Below, piece by piece: positions 6,861-9,912 of a stretch of DNA of 9,912 nucleotides. The position numbers and the translations under genes are program-made. Position 1 is the first letter of the stretch, and every line of letters starts with the position of its first letter. The notes under the pieces are model-generated. The model worked only from the letters and a program-made list of their open reading frames with translations. It made no database searches and had not been told where the DNA came from. This stretch comes from Rhodospira sp. (GTDB lineage Bacteria > Pseudomonadota > Alphaproteobacteria > Rhodospirillales > Rhodospirillaceae), in the NCBI GenBank assembly GCA_028277295.1, contig JANQGN010000145.1, positions 1 through 9,912 on the forward strand, given 5' to 3'.

Positions 6861-6885
6861 CCCGCCCGGATGGTGCCTTGGCGGG
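6861..6885 (+). promoter_or_regulatory. Second GC hairpin ahead of the Hpt/receiver-like gene
   Basis: CCCGCC (6861-6866) pairs with GGCGGG (6880-6885) around a 13-base loop, just after the first hairpin and 36 bases before the next start codon. The ribosome binding site of that gene lies outside the stem. In such GC-rich DNA a 6-base stem is weak evidence taken alone. Confidence 0.3.
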
Positions 6886-6921
6886 ACCCCGGTGGGCGAC
6901 CTGGGTGGAGGATCCACGATC

Positions 6922-7707
6922 ATGTCTCCCGGAAGCGATGCGGCGGCGACGGAGGCTGTTCTCCGCGAGATGCGGCAGGAGTTCCTGGACGAGGCGGGCG
7001 ATGCCACGCGCGACCTGACGCTGCGCATTGAACGATCTCGGCACGAGCCCGGCGACTTGGCCGACCTGATCCGGGTGGCGCGGCGCCAGGCCCTGTCCTT
7101 GCGGGGCCAGGGCGAGATCCTGGGCCTGAGTCCCCTGGCGACCGTCGGGCATCGTCTGACCGACTATCTTTCGGAATCCCGCAATGTGATGCCGGCGCTG
7201 ATCCTGGATGACCTGGACGCGTTCCTGGAGGTGATCCTGGACCTCGTCGAAGGGCGCATTCCGGCCGATGCCGAGCAGGGCCCGCTGGTGCGGCGGCTTC
7301 CCGCCAAGCGGGGGTTCGCGCCCGAGGATATCGAGGTTCGCGACATCGAGATCATGTTGGTCATGGAGCCCGGCGCCCAGACCCATTTCGTCGAGCGCGA
7401 GTTGCAGCAGTGCGGCTATCGGACCGTGCAGATTGGGTCCACCTTCGAGGCCTTGCCCCTGATCGTGCGCACCAAGCCCGACATGGTGATCATTTCCGCC
7501 GTGATGCCCGGCCTGAGCGGGATTGACCTGGCCATCGGTGTCGCCTCCATGCCGGAAACGCGCAATGTGCCCACGGCGCTGATCACCAGCCTGGATCCAG
7601 ACAATGAGCTCCTGGCCCTGGTGCCGGGGCGGGTGCCGATCATCAAGAAGGGGGCGACCTTTCCGGACGACCTGTTCCATGCCCTCGACAATCTGTTCCT
7701 GATCTGA
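6922..7707 (+). CDS. Hpt-like plus receiver-like protein lacking both phosphate-acceptor residues
   Basis: 261 residues. Residues 10-112 look like a histidine-phosphotransfer four-helix domain. The segment RRQALSLRGQGEILGL...GHRLTDYL matches the usual RxxHSLKGxG...GL...AHRLEDYL pattern, but the acceptor His is Leu58. A linker (113-139) leads to a receiver-like domain (142-261). The segment DMVIISAVMPGLSGIDL fits the receiver active-site strand, yet the acceptor Asp is Ser192. The usual acidic pair is Met148-Glu149, while Thr222 and Lys243 are kept. The protein therefore probably does not carry phosphate by the standard route. It may act as a binding partner or scaffold for a kinase, phosphotransfer protein or chemotaxis component. 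ATG 6922 is chosen because GTGGAGGA lies 9 bases upstream. Its place behind the hemerythrin gene suggests a shared signalling task. The tail IIKKGATFPDDL is receiver-like to the end, so no output domain is present. Confidence 0.85.
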   Translation: MSPGSDAAATEAVLREMRQEFLDEAGDATRDLTLRIERSRHEPGDLADLIRVARRQALSLRGQGEILGLSPLATVGHRLTDYLSESRNVMPALILDDLDAFLEVILDLVEGRIPADAEQGPLVRRLPAKRGFAPEDIEVRDIEIMLVMEPGAQTHFVERELQQCGYRTVQIGSTFEALPLIVRTKPDMVIISAVMPGLSGIDLAIGVASMPETRNVPTALITSLDPDNELLALVPGRVPIIKKGATFPDDLFHALDNLFLI

Positions 7708-7713
7708 GTGTCT

Positions 7714-7800
7714 GTCCGGAAAGCCTTGCAAAACACCACATACGGCGTGCGATTCGGGCACAGGCACACGCTATATTGCGGTTCCCGCGACTTTCCGGAC
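7714..7800. repeat. Perfect 10-base inverted repeat with structured interior in a convergent gap
   Basis: GTCCGGAAAG (7714-7723) and CTTTCCGGAC (7791-7800) are exact reverse complements, 67 bases apart. The interior has smaller symmetric pieces: GCGTG (7745-7749) with CACGC (7767-7771), the alternative GTGC (7747-7750) with GCAC (7758-7761), and GCGG-TTC-CCGC (7778-7788). It also has a tandem GGCACA repeat (7757-7768) and a TATATT hexamer (7772-7777, approximate -10 match). It fills most of the 114-base gap between two convergent genes, so a two-way transcription end, a small structured RNA, or a tiny non-autonomous mobile element are all possible. No flanking target duplication is evident. 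Confidence 0.55.
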
Positions 7801-7821
7801 GGGCTCTGAGGCTGGCGCGGA

Positions 7822-8775
7822 TCATCGCCGGTGCGTGTCGCCGTCCGTTCGGCTCGGGGCGCGGGCCGCCAGCCACAGGCCGGACAGGATCAACGCCAGG
7901 CCCAGCCCGTGCGCCCAGAGAAGCGCCTCGTTGAGGAAGACCACCGACATCAGTCCGCCCACCAGGGGCATCAGATACAGGAACTGCCCGGCCGTGGGGG
8001 CGCCCACCAGGGCAACCCCCCGGTTGAAGCAGGCATAGGCCAGGATCGAGGGAAACACCGCCACATAGGCGATCGCGGCGACGGCGGTCGTATCCCATGG
8101 CATCGCGCGGCCCTGGACGACGCTTTCCCAAACATACAGGGGCGCCAGCATGACCGCCCCCGCCAGGAAGGTGGCCGCCAGGAACACCGGGGCCGACACC
8201 TGTGGCCGCATCCGGAGCAGTGCCGTGTACCCAGCATAGCAGGCCACGGCCGACAGCACCCATAGATCACCCACGTTCCACTGCAAGCCCACCAGCACCA
8301 TCGGGTCACCCCGGCTGATGATGGTGGTCGCTCCGGCCAGCGAGATGAGCAATCCGGCCGCCTGGCGGATCCGCACGCGCTCGCGGAACACCACGACGGT
8401 CCACAGGATGATCATGACCGGCATGGCCGTCTGCATCAGCAAGGCATTGATGGCCTGGGTGTGCTGCAAGCCGATGTACAGGAACGTGTTGAACACCGTG
8501 ATTCCCAGGAACGACAGCAACAGGACCATGGGCCAGTGGGACCGAAGGACAGGCCACTCCGTCCGCAGCCGGGGCCAGGCGACCGCCAGCACGATCAGCC
8601 CGGCGACGGTCCAGCGCCAGAAGGCCAGGCCCACCGGCGGCACATGGCCGGACACGGCGCGGCCGACGATGGCATTGCCCGACCAGAAGGTAATGGTCAG
8701 GAACAGCAACAGGTACGGCCAGTCGGTGATTCGACCGACCAGACCCCACCGGCCCGATCCCGACCGCTTCGGCAT
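7822..8775 (-). CDS. EamA/DMT-family membrane transporter
   Basis: 317 residues of mostly hydrophobic sequence that folds readily into about ten membrane helices, arranged as two EamA repeats (about 20-150 and 165-300). Family-like stretches include FWSGNAIVGRA in helix 1, LGITVFNTFLYIGLQHT and LMQTAMPVMIILW in the first repeat, and GAPTAGQFLYLMPLVGG and FLNEAL in the second. The short basic N-terminus and hydrophilic tail are expected to be cytoplasmic. EamA proteins are usually exporters or uptake carriers for small metabolites; the substrate cannot be read from sequence. Its ATG (8775-8773) shares one base with the TGA of cobT (8777-8775), so translation is almost certainly coupled. GGTCACCTCCTG just ahead, inside the end of cobT, offers only a weak ribosome site. 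A cobalamin-related cargo is conceivable but unproven. Confidence 0.9.
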   Translation of the reverse strand: MPKRSGSGRWGLVGRITDWPYLLLFLTITFWSGNAIVGRAVSGHVPPVGLAFWRWTVAGLIVLAVAWPRLRTEWPVLRSHWPMVLLLSFLGITVFNTFLYIGLQHTQAINALLMQTAMPVMIILWTVVVFRERVRIRQAAGLLISLAGATTIISRGDPMVLVGLQWNVGDLWVLSAVACYAGYTALLRMRPQVSAPVFLAATFLAGAVMLAPLYVWESVVQGRAMPWDTTAVAAIAYVAVFPSILAYACFNRGVALVGAPTAGQFLYLMPLVGGLMSVVFLNEALLWAHGLGLALILSGLWLAARAPSRTDGDTHRR

Positions 8776-9812
8776 CAGGAGGTGACCTTGTCGGTGACTC
8801 CGGCTTCGGCGAACGTGGCCATGCCGGCGTGACACGCCACGGCGCTGCGCAACAGTCCGATGGCCGCGAGCGCGCCGCTGCCCTCGCCCAGGCGCATGTC
8901 CAGGGCCATGAGCGGCCGCTTGCCCAGGGCCGCCAGCAGGCGCTGGTGACCGGGTTCCATGGAGACATGCGCGGCCAGGCAATGGTCGAGGCCGTGCGGG
9001 TCCATGGCTTGCCACACCGCCAGGGCGGCGGAACAGATGAAACCATCCATCAGCACGGGAACCCGGGCATGCCGCGCCGCCAGCACGCCGCCGGCCATCG
9101 CCGCCAGTTCGCGCCCGCCCACGCGGCGCAAGGCGTCCAGCGGGTCTCGCAGGGCCTTGCCATGCAGGTCGATGGCCGCCGTCACCGCCGCGCGCTTGCG
9201 CGCCAGGCCCTCGTCGTCCAGACCGGTGCCGCGTCCCACCCAGTCGGCCGCCGTGCCGCCGAACAGCGCCTGACTGAGGGCGGCGGCGGCGGTGGTGTTG
9301 CCGATTCCCATCTCGCCGACGATCAGGACGTCCGCGCCCGAGAGGTCCAGGGTCAGGCCGGCGTTGAGAGCGTCCAGGACCTCGGTCTCGGTCATCGCCG
9401 GGGCTTCGTCGAACGGGGCCGTGGGGTGATCCAACGCCAGGGGGATGACCGCCAGGTCGGCGCCGTTGGCGTGACACAGGTGGTTCACGGCGGCGCCACC
9501 GGCCTGGAAGTTGGCCACCATCTGGTGGGTGACCTCGGGGGGAAACGCCGAGACGCCCCGGGCCGCGATGCCGTGGTTGCCGGCGAAGACAACGCACCGG
9601 GTCCGTTGCAGGCGTGGCGGATGGCGCCCCTGCCACGTGGCCAGCCAGTGGGCCACCTCCTCCAGGCGCCCAAGGGACCCGGCGGGCTTGGTGAGCGTTG
9701 GCTCGCGGGCCTCGGCGATGGCGCGGGCCTGGGAGTCGGGACCGGGGGCGTCGCGCGCCAGGGCGCGGATCTCGTCCAGGGTGGTGGCGGGTGGCAAGGG
9801 CGTGGCGGACAT
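8775..9812 (-). CDS. cobT: Nicotinate-nucleotide--dimethylbenzimidazole phosphoribosyltransferase
   Basis: 345 residues, close to the usual 350-360. The enzyme transfers phosphoribose from nicotinate mononucleotide to 5,6-dimethylbenzimidazole, giving alpha-ribazole phosphate for the lower ligand of cobalamin; it is cytoplasmic. Hallmarks are LTKPAGSLGRLE (40-51), FAGNHGIAARGVSAFPPEVT (76-95), NFQAGGAAVN (101-110), GEMGIGNTT (166-174) and RLGEGSG (307-313). The last contains Glu310, which matches the catalytic Glu of characterised CobT. The N- and C-termini look complete. ATG 9812 is chosen because the protein then begins in the family style, with AGGA 11 bases upstream. A GTG at 9884 would add 24 residues unlike the family. 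The stop overlaps the start of an EamA transporter. No B12-box sequence was seen in the 100 bases upstream, though a riboswitch could lie beyond the window. Confidence 0.95.
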   Translation of the reverse strand: MSATPLPPATTLDEIRALARDAPGPDSQARAIAEAREPTLTKPAGSLGRLEEVAHWLATWQGRHPPRLQRTRCVVFAGNHGIAARGVSAFPPEVTHQMVANFQAGGAAVNHLCHANGADLAVIPLALDHPTAPFDEAPAMTETEVLDALNAGLTLDLSGADVLIVGEMGIGNTTAAAALSQALFGGTAADWVGRGTGLDDEGLARKRAAVTAAIDLHGKALRDPLDALRRVGGRELAAMAGGVLAARHARVPVLMDGFICSAALAVWQAMDPHGLDHCLAAHVSMEPGHQRLLAALGKRPLMALDMRLGEGSGALAAIGLLRSAVACHAGMATFAEAGVTDKVTS

Positions 9813-9887
9813 GGATGGATTGATCCTGTGGTTTCGGGTAAACACGGCGCCCCGAGCCTTACCCCATGCCGACGGAGAAATCACCCC

Positions 9888-9912
9888 ATGGCGTTGGCCG
9901 ACCCGCCCGCCA
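9888..9912 (+). CDS. Possible start of a divergent gene (cut by the window edge)
   Basis: ATGGCGTTGGCCGACCCG opens a plus-strand frame at 9888, with GGAG (9874-9877) 10 bases upstream. Only eight codons are visible (MALADPPA), too few to identify a product. If it is real, its promoter and that of cobT share the 75 bases 9813-9887. A neighbouring cobalamin gene would be a natural guess, but nothing here shows it. Confidence 0.3.

Noticed and set aside
6718..6921. Upstream start for the Hpt/receiver-like gene inside the hemerythrin gene
   Set aside because: The added residues are the other-frame reading of the hemerythrin C-terminus and of the hairpin gap. ATG 6922 has a good Shine-Dalgarno.
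7714..7800. tRNA-like fold of the inverted-repeat element
   Set aside because: The closing stem and total length are reminiscent of a long-variable-arm tRNA, but no T-loop consensus, anticodon stem or conserved D-loop bases could be placed.
8776..9636. Upstream extension of the EamA frame through cobT to give a 604-residue protein
   Set aside because: The extra part is an Arg/Gly/Pro-rich shadow of cobT. The transporter begins naturally at the ATG overlapping the cobT stop.
9813..9887. Cobalamin riboswitch upstream of cobT
   Set aside because: No B12-box-like sequence or suitable helices were found in the short upstream region; only 100 bases are available.

Overview
The window is GC-rich (roughly 70% by eye) with dense, codon-biased genes on both strands. 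The gene content (GlnA-like glutamine synthetase paralog plus aldehyde dehydrogenase, hemerythrin-domain protein, Hpt/receiver protein, CobT) and the style of the proteins suggest an alphaproteobacterium, probably of the Rhodospirillales. That placement is an inference from protein style, not from a marker gene. I see no rRNA, tRNA, CRISPR array, transposase or phage gene.

Left part, 1-5212, all on the minus strand. Read in transcription order it starts with two glycosyltransferase genes. The first is a GT-A enzyme with an odd N-terminal half (5212-3941). The second is a GT-B enzyme with a degraded GT-A-like C-terminal half (3909-1684). Next comes a GlnA-like gamma-glutamyl ligase (1706-321), then the start of an aldehyde dehydrogenase that runs off the window (265-1). 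The ligase and dehydrogenase look like a catabolic pair of the gamma-glutamylated-amine (Puu-like) type. The reading frame of the second glycosyltransferase runs about 40 codons past its apparent natural end, through a palindrome and two hairpins that look like the control region of the ligase gene, and stops inside the ligase gene.

Middle part, 5373-7707, plus strand. A three-part protein (helical N-terminus, roughly 200-residue acidic linker, complete C-terminal diiron hemerythrin domain) is followed by a small protein that pairs an Hpt-like domain with a receiver-like domain. In that second protein both usual phosphate acceptors, His and Asp, are replaced. The pair suggests an oxygen- or redox-linked sensing or scaffolding module; this is inference. 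The 112-base gap between the genes carries two strong GC hairpins. Divergent promoters probably lie in 5213-5372.

Right part, 7822-9812, minus strand. cobT, for assembly of the lower ligand of cobalamin, is followed with a one-base stop/start overlap by an EamA/DMT-family membrane transporter. A perfect 10-base inverted repeat with a 67-base interior occupies the convergent gap 7708-7821. At the far right edge a possible divergent gene starts at 9888.
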